Part shown: one piece after another, positions 37,675 to 46,098 of the stretch
Layout: each line of letters opens with the position of its first letter
Position numbering within the stretch: the first letter of the stretch is position 1
NCBI GenBank assembly: GCA_947624675.1
Contig: CANQLI010000003.1
Location: forward strand, 1 to 64,000
Reading direction: 5' to 3'
Origin: an uncultured Clostridia bacterium
GTDB taxonomy: Bacteria > Bacillota > Clostridia > Oscillospirales > Ruminococcaceae
Length of the DNA stretch: 64,000 bases
The notes under the pieces: model-generated
Databases searched by the model: none
What the model was told of the DNA's origin: nothing
The model's input: the letters and a program-made list of their open reading frames with translations, nothing else
Program-made: the position numbers and the translations under genes

Positions 37675-40176
37675 ATGGCAACAGAAAAGAAAGCAACAAA
37701 GACTGAAGCAAACAAGCCGGCAGCAAAAAAAACTGCGCCTGTTAAAGCGTCAAAAGAGCTTAAGCCGATAAAGCCGACTGTAAAGCTTCCTGTAACAGAA
37801 AAGGAGTTTGAAGAACAGCTTATAAATATTCTTGCGGAGGATTACAGACTCACACCCGAAACGGCTTCTGATAAGCATATCTATGAAGCGATCACAAAGA
37901 TAGTTGTAAAAATACTTAAGGATAAAAGAAGACATTTTGTAAATAAGATACATTCAGAGGGTAAAAAACAGGTATATTATTTGTCTATGGAGTTTTTGAT
38001 GGGAAGGTCTTTAAAGACTAACCTGTACAATCTTATGATGAATGATATGGTAAAGAACATCCTTGACAAGTACGGAATAAGCATAGAGGGAATATATGAG
38101 TGCGAGCCCGACGCGGGACTTGGAAACGGAGGCCTTGGACGGCTTGCGGCTTGTTATCTTGACGGATTGGCAACGGACGGATACTCCGGAATGGGATATT
38201 CGATATGCTATGAATTCGGTATCTTTAAACAACAGCTTGAGGACGGATGGCAGACAGAGCTTCCCGACAACTGGCTTCCCGGTGGAAAATCGTGGCTTGT
38301 TGAGAATTATGACAGAGCGATAGAGGTACATTTTGACGGAGAGCTTAATGAATACTGGGATGAACAGTACCACTGTGTAAACCATGTGAATTACACAACG
38401 GTAAATGCCGTACCTGTTGATATGTATGTAGCGGGATATGACAGTGAAGCGGTATCCGTGCTGAGGCTGTGGAGAGCGGTAACTCCGTCATTTGATATGA
38501 ATATGTTCAACAAGGGCGATTATTCAAAGGCTCTTGGACAGAATATTATGGCACAGGCTATATCAAAGGTTTTGTATCCTAACGACAACCACGCAGAGGG
38601 AAAGTCTTTGAGACTTCGCCAGCAGTATTTTATGTGTGCGGCGTCGGTTGGAGATATAGTTGATAAGCATATGAGGACCTACGGAACGCTTGATAATCTG
38701 CATGAAAAGGTTGCTATCCATGTAAACGATACCCACCCGACATTGGCGATAGCGGAGCTTATGAGAATACTTCTTGACGATTGCGGATATTCTTGGAACA
38801 AGGCTTGGCACATTGTGACAAATACCTTTGCTTACACAAACCACACGGTTATGTCAGAGGCTCTTGAAAAGTGGGATTGTAACCTTGTAAGACAGGTTAT
38901 CCCGAGAATATTTTCAATAATTGTCGAGATAAACAACCGCTACTGTAAGGATCTGTTTGAGAGAACGGGCGATGAACAGCGTGTATCGAGAATGTCCATT
39001 ATTCAGAATAATCAGGTCAAGATGGCTAATCTGTGCGTACACGCATCACATTCTGTAAACGGTGTTGCAAAGATACACTCCGAGATAATAAAGCAGGATG
39101 TTTTCCACGACGAGTATCTTGACACTCCGAATAAGTTTAAGAATGTAACAAACGGAATTGCGTTCAGAAGATGGCTGCTTCAGTCGAATCCTGGGCTTAC
39201 AAATCTTTTGAGAGAAAAGATCGGAGATGAATTTTTAAAGGATGCGTCTAATCTCTCAAAGCTGAATATGTTCAGAGATGATGACGAAACGCTTAAGCGT
39301 CTCGGTGAGATAAAGAAAGAGAACAAGGAAAGGTTTGCTAAATATGTAAAGAACCGCTATGACACTGTTTTAAATACCGACTCGATATTTGATGTACAGG
39401 TAAAGCGCCTTCACGAATATAAGCGTCAGCACCTTAATGCGCTCAATATTCTTGCACAGTACAATCATCTTTTACAGGACCCCGACGCAGACTTCACACC
39501 TAAGACATATATCTTTGCCGCAAAGGCAGCTCCGGGATATTATCTTGCTAAGCAGATAATAAAGCTCATCTGGTCGATAGGCGAGGAGCTTAAAAAGAAC
39601 CCGAAGATAAACGAAAAGCTGTCCGTTGTATTTCTTGAGGATTACTGCGTGTCGCTTTCTGAGATACTGATGCCGGCGAGTGAAATATCGGAGCAAATAT
39701 CACTTGCGGGAACAGAAGCGTCAGGTACGGGAAATATGAAGCAGATGCTTAACGGAGCGATAACGCTCGGAACTATGGACGGAGCAAATGTCGAGATACA
39801 CGGCGTTGTGGGCGATGAGAATATAATCACCTTTGGTATGAGTGCCGAGGAGGTAGTTTCAAGAAAGTCGGGCTACAATCCTGAAAAGTATTATTATGAA
39901 AACGGAATAATCCGTGCAGCGATCGACCGAATGACAGGCGGCGTAAACGGAAACTCGTTTGAAGAGGTAGCTAACTCCCTGAAGCACAGCGACCCGTATA
40001 TGGTGCTTGCAGACTTTGATTCATACGCGATAGCACAGAATTATTCGAGCGAGGTATATAAGGATCAGAAGAAGTGGCAGAAGATGAGCCTTGCAAATAT
40101 TGCCGGAGCGGGAATATTCTCAGCGGACCGCTCTGTTGAGGATTACGCAAGAGACATCTGGGGACTTAAGAAGTAA
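37675..40176 (+). CDS. glgP: Glycogen/maltodextrin phosphorylase (GT35)
   Basis: Releases glucose-1-phosphate from alpha-1,4-glucans; PLP-dependent, cytosolic. About 833 aa. Core motifs: YYLSMEFLMGRSL, EPDAGLGNGGLGRLAACYLDG, HVNDTHPTLAI, the KVFLHEYKRQ-like VKRLHEYKRQHLN, and the PLP site EASGTGNMKQMLNG with its lysine. The ATG at 37675 is 8 bp after GGAGG; the upstream in-frame ATG contains that site. The first 35 or so residues are a Lys/Ala/Thr-rich, disordered-looking tail that most bacterial phosphorylases lack. Single-gene unit with its own promoter and terminator; no other glg genes nearby. Confidence 0.96.
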   Translation: MATEKKATKTEANKPAAKKTAPVKASKELKPIKPTVKLPVTEKEFEEQLINILAEDYRLTPETASDKHIYEAITKIVVKILKDKRRHFVNKIHSEGKKQVYYLSMEFLMGRSLKTNLYNLMMNDMVKNILDKYGISIEGIYECEPDAGLGNGGLGRLAACYLDGLATDGYSGMGYSICYEFGIFKQQLEDGWQTELPDNWLPGGKSWLVENYDRAIEVHFDGELNEYWDEQYHCVNHVNYTTVNAVPVDMYVAGYDSEAVSVLRLWRAVTPSFDMNMFNKGDYSKALGQNIMAQAISKVLYPNDNHAEGKSLRLRQQYFMCAASVGDIVDKHMRTYGTLDNLHEKVAIHVNDTHPTLAIAELMRILLDDCGYSWNKAWHIVTNTFAYTNHTVMSEALEKWDCNLVRQVIPRIFSIIVEINNRYCKDLFERTGDEQRVSRMSIIQNNQVKMANLCVHASHSVNGVAKIHSEIIKQDVFHDEYLDTPNKFKNVTNGIAFRRWLLQSNPGLTNLLREKIGDEFLKDASNLSKLNMFRDDDETLKRLGEIKKENKERFAKYVKNRYDTVLNTDSIFDVQVKRLHEYKRQHLNALNILAQYNHLLQDPDADFTPKTYIFAAKAAPGYYLAKQIIKLIWSIGEELKKNPKINEKLSVVFLEDYCVSLSEILMPASEISEQISLAGTEASGTGNMKQMLNGAITLGTMDGANVEIHGVVGDENIITFGMSAEEVVSRKSGYNPEKYYYENGIIRAAIDRMTGGVNGNSFEEVANSLKHSDPYMVLADFDSYAIAQNYSSEVYKDQKKWQKMSLANIAGAGIFSADRSVEDYARDIWGLKK

Positions 40177-40191
40177 TCGTTAAACTATGAG

Positions 40192-40223
40192 AAAAAAGAG
40201 GCGGATATCCGTCTCTTTTTTTT
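40192..40223 (+). terminator. Terminator after glgP
   Basis: AAAAAAGAGGCGGA (40192-40205) pairs with TCCGTCTCTTTTTT, followed by more T; A-rich on the other side, so it may work in both directions. Confidence 0.9.
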
Positions 40224-40257
40224 GCACAGCTTTTTAATGGATATTAAAATAATTTTG

Positions 40258-40286
40258 TTGACATTTTACAATCAATATTGTATAAT
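40258..40286 (+). promoter_or_regulatory. Promoter of the GH5 gene
   Basis: TTGACA (40258-40263), 17 bp, TATAAT (40281-40286), 35 bp before the AGGAGG site. Confidence 0.9.
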
Positions 40287-40333
40287 GAAAATGATAGTTG
40301 ACGGTATGTCAAAATTTTTTAGGAGGAAATAAA

Positions 40334-42184
40334 ATGAACAAGAAATCTTTACACAAAAGACTTTTAAGCGGCATCATAGCAGCGGCATTGACAGCTTCTG
40401 TTGCTTTGACTGGTTCGGTTTTTGCAGCTAATACCGCAGGCGACGGCGCTTCTTATGAAGACTTGAGTCAAAACGAAATAGTTGAGGCAATGGGTCCCGC
40501 TTGGAATTTAGGAAATCAGCTTGAGGCTGTCAGCGGAAATAAGCCTTCGGAAACCGCATGGGGAAATCCGACGATCACTCAAAATACCTTTAAAATGGTA
40601 AAGGACGCAGGCTTTAAAGCTGTAAGAATCCCTGTGTCTTACTTTGCAAGAATAGGAACTGCTCCTAATTACACCATTGAAGCTGATTGGCTTAAGAGAA
40701 TCAAAGAAGTAGTTGATATGGCAATGGCTGAGGGCCTTTATGCTATAATCAATATGCACGGAGACGGATACAACTCAATGGTAAATAACGGCGCGTGGCT
40801 TTTGTGCAATGCTCCGGCAGATGAGCAGCCTGCGATCAAGGCAAAGTATGAAGCCTGCTGGAAGCAGATCGCAACCACATTTAAGGATTACGACGAACAC
40901 CTTATCTTTGAGTCGATGAACGAGGAGTTTGACGGTGAATACAACGATCCAAAGCTTGAATATTATCAGAACATAAATGCTTACAACCAGATTTTTGTGG
41001 ATACTGTCCGTGAGTCTGGAGAAAATAACGCAAAGCGTTGGCTGCTTGTTCCGGGTTGGAACACAGATATAAGCTATACAACAGGAAATTACGGCTTTGA
41101 GATACCGACAGATACAAATAGAGCGTCTTCTATCCCCGCAGATGAGCAGAGGATCATGATCTCCGTTCACTACTATAATCCTTGGGATTTCTGCGGCGAA
41201 GGTAATCGTGATAAAGATGGTAAGTTTACGAGTACTGAGTGGGGAACCGAGGCTGAAATTATGGCACTTGAGGATAATTTTACCGTCTGCTACAATAAGT
41301 TTGTTGCAAAGGGCTATCCGGTAATTGTCGGCGAAACAGGAGCAGTTGACCAGGGCAATCTTGAAAGCAGAGTTAAGTTCTACTCTGAGGTTTGTAAGAA
41401 GGCAAGAAGCAGAGGAATGGTACCTGTTGTATGGGATAACAACGGACACGGTCAGGGACCCGATAAGTTCGGTCTGTTTAACAGAAGCACATTCGAGGTA
41501 ACACAGCCTGAGATAATTGCCGCTATTATGGATGCATATGAGGGAGAGCCGGAGCCGTTCACACCGAGTGTAGCTTATACTAAGGAAGATGCTCTTGCGT
41601 TAATTTATTCGACAGGAAAGAAAGATGCAACACTTCTCGCATCAGGTAAGGCGGGCGACGAGCTTGTGGGAGCTACACAGGTAAGGCTCACATTTGACTG
41701 TGCGTCTGATGTATCATTCAATCAGTATTCAACCATAAATCTAATAGTTGACAGCGAAGGAAAACAGGTTTCTGTCAAGGGATACAGCGATGTTGTGGGA
41801 GCTTTGGGACTTACTGCAACAGCAGATTTGACCTCAGCGCTTAAGAAGGGCGACAGCTATTCAATATCTGTTTATACAGAATCGTGGAGAGACGCTTCGG
41901 ATTATGTATTCCTTATCGGAAAGCTTGAATTTTTAGATGCTAACGGAAATGTTCTTAAGACAGTTGACAAGGATTCATCTACAATTAGTGGCGTACTTGG
42001 AGATATGAACGGTGACGGCAGTATAACAACAGTTGATGTCGGAATTATCAATTCATTTGCAAAGGGTACAAAAGCCCCCACAGATGAACAGATTATGCTG
42101 GCTGATATGGACGAAAACGGACTTGTAACAACAGTTGATGTTGGAATTGCAAACAGTATAGCAAAGGGCAAAGCAGTCGGATAA
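40334..42184 (+). CDS. Secreted GH5 endoglucanase-like enzyme with dockerin
   Basis: Extracellular glycoside hydrolase of a cellulosome-type complex, 616 aa. Signal peptide 1-31 with cleavage after VFA. The GH5 domain spans about 42-402: acid/base E197 in FESMNEEFDG and nucleophile E334 in VIVGETGAVDQG, with WNLGNQLE near the start. Residues 412-548 form a beta-rich module, possibly a carbohydrate-binding domain. The C-terminus (556-613) is a dockerin with two Ca-binding repeats, GDMNGDGSITTVDVG and ADMDENGLVTTVDVG. ATG at 40334, 7 bp after AGGAGG. Probable substrates are beta-1,4-glucan or mannan; the fold alone does not decide. No scaffoldin lies in the window. Confidence 0.93.
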   Translation: MNKKSLHKRLLSGIIAAALTASVALTGSVFAANTAGDGASYEDLSQNEIVEAMGPAWNLGNQLEAVSGNKPSETAWGNPTITQNTFKMVKDAGFKAVRIPVSYFARIGTAPNYTIEADWLKRIKEVVDMAMAEGLYAIINMHGDGYNSMVNNGAWLLCNAPADEQPAIKAKYEACWKQIATTFKDYDEHLIFESMNEEFDGEYNDPKLEYYQNINAYNQIFVDTVRESGENNAKRWLLVPGWNTDISYTTGNYGFEIPTDTNRASSIPADEQRIMISVHYYNPWDFCGEGNRDKDGKFTSTEWGTEAEIMALEDNFTVCYNKFVAKGYPVIVGETGAVDQGNLESRVKFYSEVCKKARSRGMVPVVWDNNGHGQGPDKFGLFNRSTFEVTQPEIIAAIMDAYEGEPEPFTPSVAYTKEDALALIYSTGKKDATLLASGKAGDELVGATQVRLTFDCASDVSFNQYSTINLIVDSEGKQVSVKGYSDVVGALGLTATADLTSALKKGDSYSISVYTESWRDASDYVFLIGKLEFLDANGNVLKTVDKDSSTISGVLGDMNGDGSITTVDVGIINSFAKGTKAPTDEQIMLADMDENGLVTTVDVGIANSIAKGKAVG

Positions 42185-42205
42185 AGACTGAAGCTAAAGT
42201 ATTTT

Positions 42206-42238
42206 AAATTCCCGTAGGTTTCCTGCGGGAATTTTTTT
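42206..42238 (+). terminator. Terminator after the GH5 gene
   Basis: AAATTCCCGTAGG (42206-42218) pairs with CCTGCGGGAATTT (42222-42234), one G-U pair, then more T. Confidence 0.93.
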
Positions 42239-42269
42239 ACGGTAATTTCTGAATCCAAGCAGGAAATTA

Positions 42270-42298
42270 TTGACAAACATACTTACATTAAGTATAAT
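42270..42298 (+). promoter_or_regulatory. Promoter of ispD
   Basis: TTGACA (42270-42275), 17 bp, TATAAT (42293-42298), about 25 bp before the start codon. Confidence 0.9.
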
Positions 42299-42323
42299 GA
42301 ATTCAAAAGTCTGAGGTGATAGG

Positions 42324-43022
42324 ATGAAGAATAATGCAGTAGCCGTGATAGCGGCAGGCGGTATCGGAGCGAGAATGGGTACTGATATTCCGAAGCAGTA
42401 TATAAAGCTGTGCGGAAAGCCGGTCGTAGTACATACTCTGTTAAAATTTCTGCCGCTCGGACTTGACAGGATATTGCTGCTCGTGCCGGGCGAAACAGTG
42501 AAATTTGCGATAGATATGCTAAAGGAGTATTCGGTCAGCGGAGTTGATGTGATAAGGGGTGGACAAACGAGAAACGAAACGATACTCAACGCGGTGAGCT
42601 TTCTTAGACAGAATGGCGAGCTTGATGAGAGTACGATACTTGTAACACACGACAGCGTAAGACCTTTTGTAAGTGAAAGGTGTATACTTGAGAGTATAAA
42701 GACCTGCCGTGAAAAGGGCGCTTGCACAGCGGCAGTCAAAGCAACTGACACTGTCGTAAGGGGAAACAGCGAGGTGCTGGAGCTTTTCGACAGGAGCGAA
42801 ATGCTTCAGGTACAGACGCCGCAGACATTTAACGCCGTAAGGTTTGAGAGCTTATATACATCGCTCGATGAGAAACAGAAGCTTCTTGCCACAGACTGTA
42901 CAAGGCTTTTCACTCTTGCGGGTGATACTGTTTATATTGTAACAGGGGATAAAGAGAATATAAAGCTCACATATAAAAGCGACCTGGCATTTGCCGAGGG
43001 ATATTTAGGGCATTTGCAATAA
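42324..43022 (+). CDS. ispD: 2-C-methyl-D-erythritol 4-phosphate cytidylyltransferase
   Basis: Makes CDP-methylerythritol in the MEP isoprenoid pathway; cytosolic. 232 aa. The nucleotide-binding start AVIAAGGIGARMGTDIPKQY carries the G-G-x-G-x-R-M-G and K-Q-Y residues; HDSVRPFV and QTPQTF are the substrate and catalytic blocks, and GDKENIKLT ends the domain. Single-gene unit with promoter and terminator. A related alternative is the ribitol-phosphate cytidylyltransferase TarI, but no teichoic acid gene is nearby. Confidence 0.88.
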   Translation: MKNNAVAVIAAGGIGARMGTDIPKQYIKLCGKPVVVHTLLKFLPLGLDRILLLVPGETVKFAIDMLKEYSVSGVDVIRGGQTRNETILNAVSFLRQNGELDESTILVTHDSVRPFVSERCILESIKTCREKGACTAAVKATDTVVRGNSEVLELFDRSEMLQVQTPQTFNAVRFESLYTSLDEKQKLLATDCTRLFTLAGDTVYIVTGDKENIKLTYKSDLAFAEGYLGHLQ

Positions 43023-43086
43023 GTCATATTGCGTTTTATAGAATTAAATATTAAAGTATAATTTGATGAAATGAATATTATTTTTG

Positions 43087-43119
43087 AGCATCTGCGTCTT
43101 GCAGATGCTTATTTTTTTA
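43087..43119 (+). terminator. Terminator after ispD
   Basis: AGCATCTGC (43087-43095), GTCTT loop, GCAGATGCT (43101-43109), then TATTTTTTT. Confidence 0.93.
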
Positions 43120-43124
43120 CCGTT

Positions 43125-43232
43125 AAATATGAACAAACTATGAATATTATGAATTTTTCGTAAATAAACTGTATTTATTTTATGAAGAATGTACGTTTGC
43201 GTACATTTTTTCCTGATTTTGCGCTGTTAGTG
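43125..43232 (+). repeat. 108 bp dispersed repeat, copy B
   Basis: Same 108 nt unit as 30180-30287 but in the opposite orientation. It contains AATGTACG-TTTG-CGTACATT and then TTTTCC. In both copies an ATG near the middle (43182 here) opens the peptide MKNVRLRTFFP, and two of the differences in that part are at third codon positions. A 63-codon frame from that ATG runs to 43373 through the structured leader of the phage-like genes; I doubt that it is a gene. Confidence 0.85.
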
Positions 43233-43269
43233 AAGGGCGTTAAAAACGACTTCAAAAACTTTTCTTTGA

Positions 43270-43309
43270 TCGGCAAAACGGGTATAGCCGAAGGAGAAAA
43301 GAATACCCG
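43270..43309 (+). promoter_or_regulatory. Predicted H-type RNA pseudoknot in the leader of the phage-like operon
   Basis: Stem 1: TCGGC (43270-43274) with GCCGA (43287-43291). Stem 2: CGGGTAT (43279-43285), lying in the loop of stem 1, with ATACCCG (43303-43309). Connecting loops are AAAA, a single A, and an 11 nt A-rich strand that includes AGGAG. All 12 pairs are Watson-Crick. It ends 20 nt before the AGGAGG site of the first phage-like gene. It matches no riboswitch class that I recognise. Confidence 0.5.
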
Positions 43310-43341
43310 AGAGAAACAAAAATATTTTAGGAGGAATGAAA

Positions 43342-43698
43342 TTGCGAAAATTTTCAATGAGGAGAGTTCTTAACACAAGCGCAAAGGACCTTGCAAAGTA
43401 CGGACTTTATAAAATAATCTCGTCATCACAAAACGACCTTGCCGCGCTTTCCTCACAGGATCTAAGCAAAACAAGCGGTAACGAGCTGTTTAATTTAAGC
43501 GAGCTTAAAATGACAGACAAGTCCTGCGATGTTAAAAGCTTTGACAAGATAAAGGCGATAGAGTTGATGATAGAGCTTGCGAAGCTTGAGCGGGAGGAGT
43601 CGGAAAATGACGACAGCTTTTTCAAGAGCTTTATGAAGACCTGCGAGGATATGAGAGATAAGGATATGGGCGTTAAGGAAGTGGATGCGCTTGAGTAA
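43342..43698 (+). CDS. Putative terminase small subunit
   Basis: 118 aa from a TTG start that is 7 bp after AGGAGG; the ATG at 43336 is only 1 bp from that site. No motif identifies it. The position directly before, and overlapping by 14 bp, a large terminase gene, together with a helical, charged C-terminal half (ELMIELAKLEREESEND), fits a small terminase subunit that binds pac/cos DNA. The assignment is from context only. Confidence 0.45.
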   Translation: MRKFSMRRVLNTSAKDLAKYGLYKIISSSQNDLAALSSQDLSKTSGNELFNLSELKMTDKSCDVKSFDKIKAIELMIELAKLEREESENDDSFFKSFMKTCEDMRDKDMGVKEVDALE

Positions 43699-44950
43699 AA
43701 TGTCACAAAAACAGCTTCTTGTTATGCGGTGGTGGACGCCGGGAATGTTTGAGAAGCGTGACGGTATAATCTGCGACGGAGCGGTGAGGTCGGGAAAGAC
43801 CTACGCTATGTCACATTCGTTCATACTCTGGTCGATGGCTAACTTTACAGGTGCTGACTTTGCGTTTTGCGGAAAAACAATATCCTCTTTAAGGAGAAAC
43901 CTGATAGAGCCGCTTAAAAAGAGCCTTTACAGGGAAAACTTCGGCGTTGAGGATTTAAAGAGCAAGAACTATATAGTAGTCAGAAAAGGAAGAATAAAGA
44001 ACCGCTATTATCTTTTCGGAGGAAAGGACGAAGGCTCAGCATCACTTATACAGGGATTGACGCTTTCGGGAGTTATGCTTGACGAGGTAGCGCTTATGCC
44101 CAGGAGCTTTGTAGAACAAGCTGTCGCGCGATGCTCGACAGAAGGCTCAAAGCTATGGTTCAACTGTAATCCGGACAATCCGTATCACTGGTTCAAAAGG
44201 GAGTGGATAGACAAAGCTGACAAAAAGAATCTTTTATATTTAAGGTTTACTTTAGACGACAACCCAAGCCTCTCTGAGTCGATAGTAAACAGATATAAAA
44301 GTCTTTTCAGCGGAGCGTTTTACGACAGATTCGTACTCGGAAAATGGTCGAGCGCTTACGGGCTTGTATATCCCGACTTTATGACAGCAGTAACTGACGA
44401 GCCGCCGGGTGAGATAGAGAAATATGTTGTATCCTGCGACTACGGAACGGTAAACCCGAGCTCATTCGGGCTCTGGGGAAGAGAAAAAAGCGGCGTCTGG
44501 AAGAGGATAAGCGAATATTACTTTGATTCCTCAAGAGAGGGATATTTAAAGACTGATGAGGAGCATTACCGCTCGCTTGAGAAATTTCTGGGCGCTGTCG
44601 AGCCGGAATGTGTGATAATAGACCCTTCTGCGGCATCGTTTATAGAGTGCATCAACAGACACGGAAGATATAAGACCGTAAGAGCTAAAAACGATGTCGT
44701 ATCGGGAATAAGACAGGTAAGCGATGCGATAAAGCTGAAAAAGATAAGTATCTGTTCCTCGTGTGAGGATTCTATAAGAGAATCCACCCTCTACCGCTGG
44801 GATGAAAAAAGCGGAAAAGACGCTCCCATAAAGGAAAATGACCACGCAATGGATGACATCAGATATTTTGTTTCGACCTATTTGTCGGCGCATACGGAAG
44901 ACTTCTTCTGTATGCCGCTCGGCAGAATAAAACAAGAAAGGGAGTGTTAG
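43685..44950 (+). CDS. Phage terminase large subunit (PBSX/terminase-6 type)
   Basis: DNA-packaging ATPase-nuclease, 421 aa. Walker A GAVRSGKT (32-39), Walker B VMLDE (D133/E134), coupling segment WFNCNPDNPYHWF, and an RNase H-like nuclease with CDYGT (D252), IIDPSAASF and a C-terminal NDHAMDDIRY acid. Complete and without frameshift. Overlaps the preceding gene and the portal gene, the latter by 7 bp. Confidence 0.9.
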   Translation: MRLSKMSQKQLLVMRWWTPGMFEKRDGIICDGAVRSGKTYAMSHSFILWSMANFTGADFAFCGKTISSLRRNLIEPLKKSLYRENFGVEDLKSKNYIVVRKGRIKNRYYLFGGKDEGSASLIQGLTLSGVMLDEVALMPRSFVEQAVARCSTEGSKLWFNCNPDNPYHWFKREWIDKADKKNLLYLRFTLDDNPSLSESIVNRYKSLFSGAFYDRFVLGKWSSAYGLVYPDFMTAVTDEPPGEIEKYVVSCDYGTVNPSSFGLWGREKSGVWKRISEYYFDSSREGYLKTDEEHYRSLEKFLGAVEPECVIIDPSAASFIECINRHGRYKTVRAKNDVVSGIRQVSDAIKLKKISICSSCEDSIRESTLYRWDEKSGKDAPIKENDHAMDDIRYFVSTYLSAHTEDFFCMPLGRIKQEREC

Positions 44951-46098
44951 AAATAAGATTTAAAAAATCAGGAATAAGAAATAAGAGCGCTATACCGGCG
45001 GCATTTTCAAACCGCCGTGAGGGAAATACGACAGGACTTTTGACGCCGAACAGCTTTGAATATGAGCTTTATGAAGCGTTAAGGGCAAGCGTCCCGATAA
45101 TTGACGCCTGTGTTCTTAAGATAGTGAGGTTAACGGGCGGCTTTAAGCTCATAGCCGAGAATGAAAAGTATCAAAAGGAGCTTGAGACATTCAGAGAGAC
45201 CGTGCCTGTCGGTCTTAGTGGAGAATCGCTAAACGAGTTTATCGACATTCACTTAGACTCTATGCTGACATACGGCAGGGGAATAGGCGAGATACTGATA
45301 GACGACGGGTGTGTAATAGGTCTTTACAACGCAGACCCGACGCTTTTTAAAGTCTCAAGAGGAAACGATCCGTGCGACAGACGCTTTTACGCAAGAGGAG
45401 TAAATGAGGATGTGCCTATTGAAAACCCGGAGAGAGTTTTGTTTTCCTGTCTTAATCCTAATCCAAAAAATCCGTTTGGCGTATCGGTTTTCAGGGGGCT
45501 TCCGTCCTTGGCGGGAGTGCTTATGAAGATATACAGGTCGATAGGACAAAACTTTGAAAGAATCGGAAATGTCCGTTATGCTGTGACCTATAAGCCGCAA
45601 AGCGATTCCGATCTTGCTTTTGCGAAGGAGCGAGCGATGCAGATAGCAGACGCCTGGAGCGAGGGAATGACCTCGACACGAAGCGGTAATGTAAAAGATT
45701 TTGTTGCTGTCGGAGATGTAGATATAAAGGTCATAGGCGCCGACAATCAGCTTATCGACACCGAGATACCCGTCCGCCAGCTTTTGGAGCAGATGATATC
45801 AAAGCTTTCCGTTCCGCCGTTTTTGCTCGGTCTTAACTGGAGCTCAACAGAGCGTATGAGCACACAGCAATGTGACATTCTCACAAGTGAGCTAGAGTAT
45901 CTCAGGCGGATCCTCACGCCGGTAATAACAAAGATAGCGAACACATTTCTTCGTTCTATCGGTGCAGACTGTAAGGCATATGTCGAATGGGAGAATGTAA
46001 ATCTTCTCGATGAGACTGAGCTTGCTAAGGCGAGACTTTATAACGCTCAGGCAAAACAGCTTGAAATCTTAAACGAAAGGGAGGAGCAGATTGGATAG
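44944..46098 (+). CDS. Phage portal protein
   Basis: Dodecameric gate at the capsid vertex through which DNA enters. 384 aa from GTG. Typical features are the FEYELYEALRASVPIIDACVLKI opening, the LTYGRGIGEILID sheet, NPFGVSVFRGL, and the C-terminal helical FLLGLNWSSTERMSTQQ stretch that resembles the stem/crown of SPP1- or HK97-type portals. It starts within the terminase stop region and overlaps the next gene. Confidence 0.82.
   Translation: MLEIRFKKSGIRNKSAIPAAFSNRREGNTTGLLTPNSFEYELYEALRASVPIIDACVLKIVRLTGGFKLIAENEKYQKELETFRETVPVGLSGESLNEFIDIHLDSMLTYGRGIGEILIDDGCVIGLYNADPTLFKVSRGNDPCDRRFYARGVNEDVPIENPERVLFSCLNPNPKNPFGVSVFRGLPSLAGVLMKIYRSIGQNFERIGNVRYAVTYKPQSDSDLAFAKERAMQIADAWSEGMTSTRSGNVKDFVAVGDVDIKVIGADNQLIDTEIPVRQLLEQMISKLSVPPFLLGLNWSSTERMSTQQCDILTSELEYLRRILTPVITKIANTFLRSIGADCKAYVEWENVNLLDETELAKARLYNAQAKQLEILNEREEQIG

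Noticed and set aside
40775-41449. 224-codon minus-strand frame opposite the GH5 gene
   Set aside because: Antisense to a well-supported secreted enzyme; no ribosome binding site.
42194-42751. 185-codon minus-strand frame opposite ispD
   Set aside because: It crosses the GH5 terminator and the ispD promoter and is antisense to ispD.
43182-43373. 63-codon frame from inside the 108 bp repeat to the phage-like genes
   Set aside because: No ribosome binding site, and it reads through the predicted pseudoknot and the binding site of the next gene; only the first 11 residues recur in the other repeat copy.
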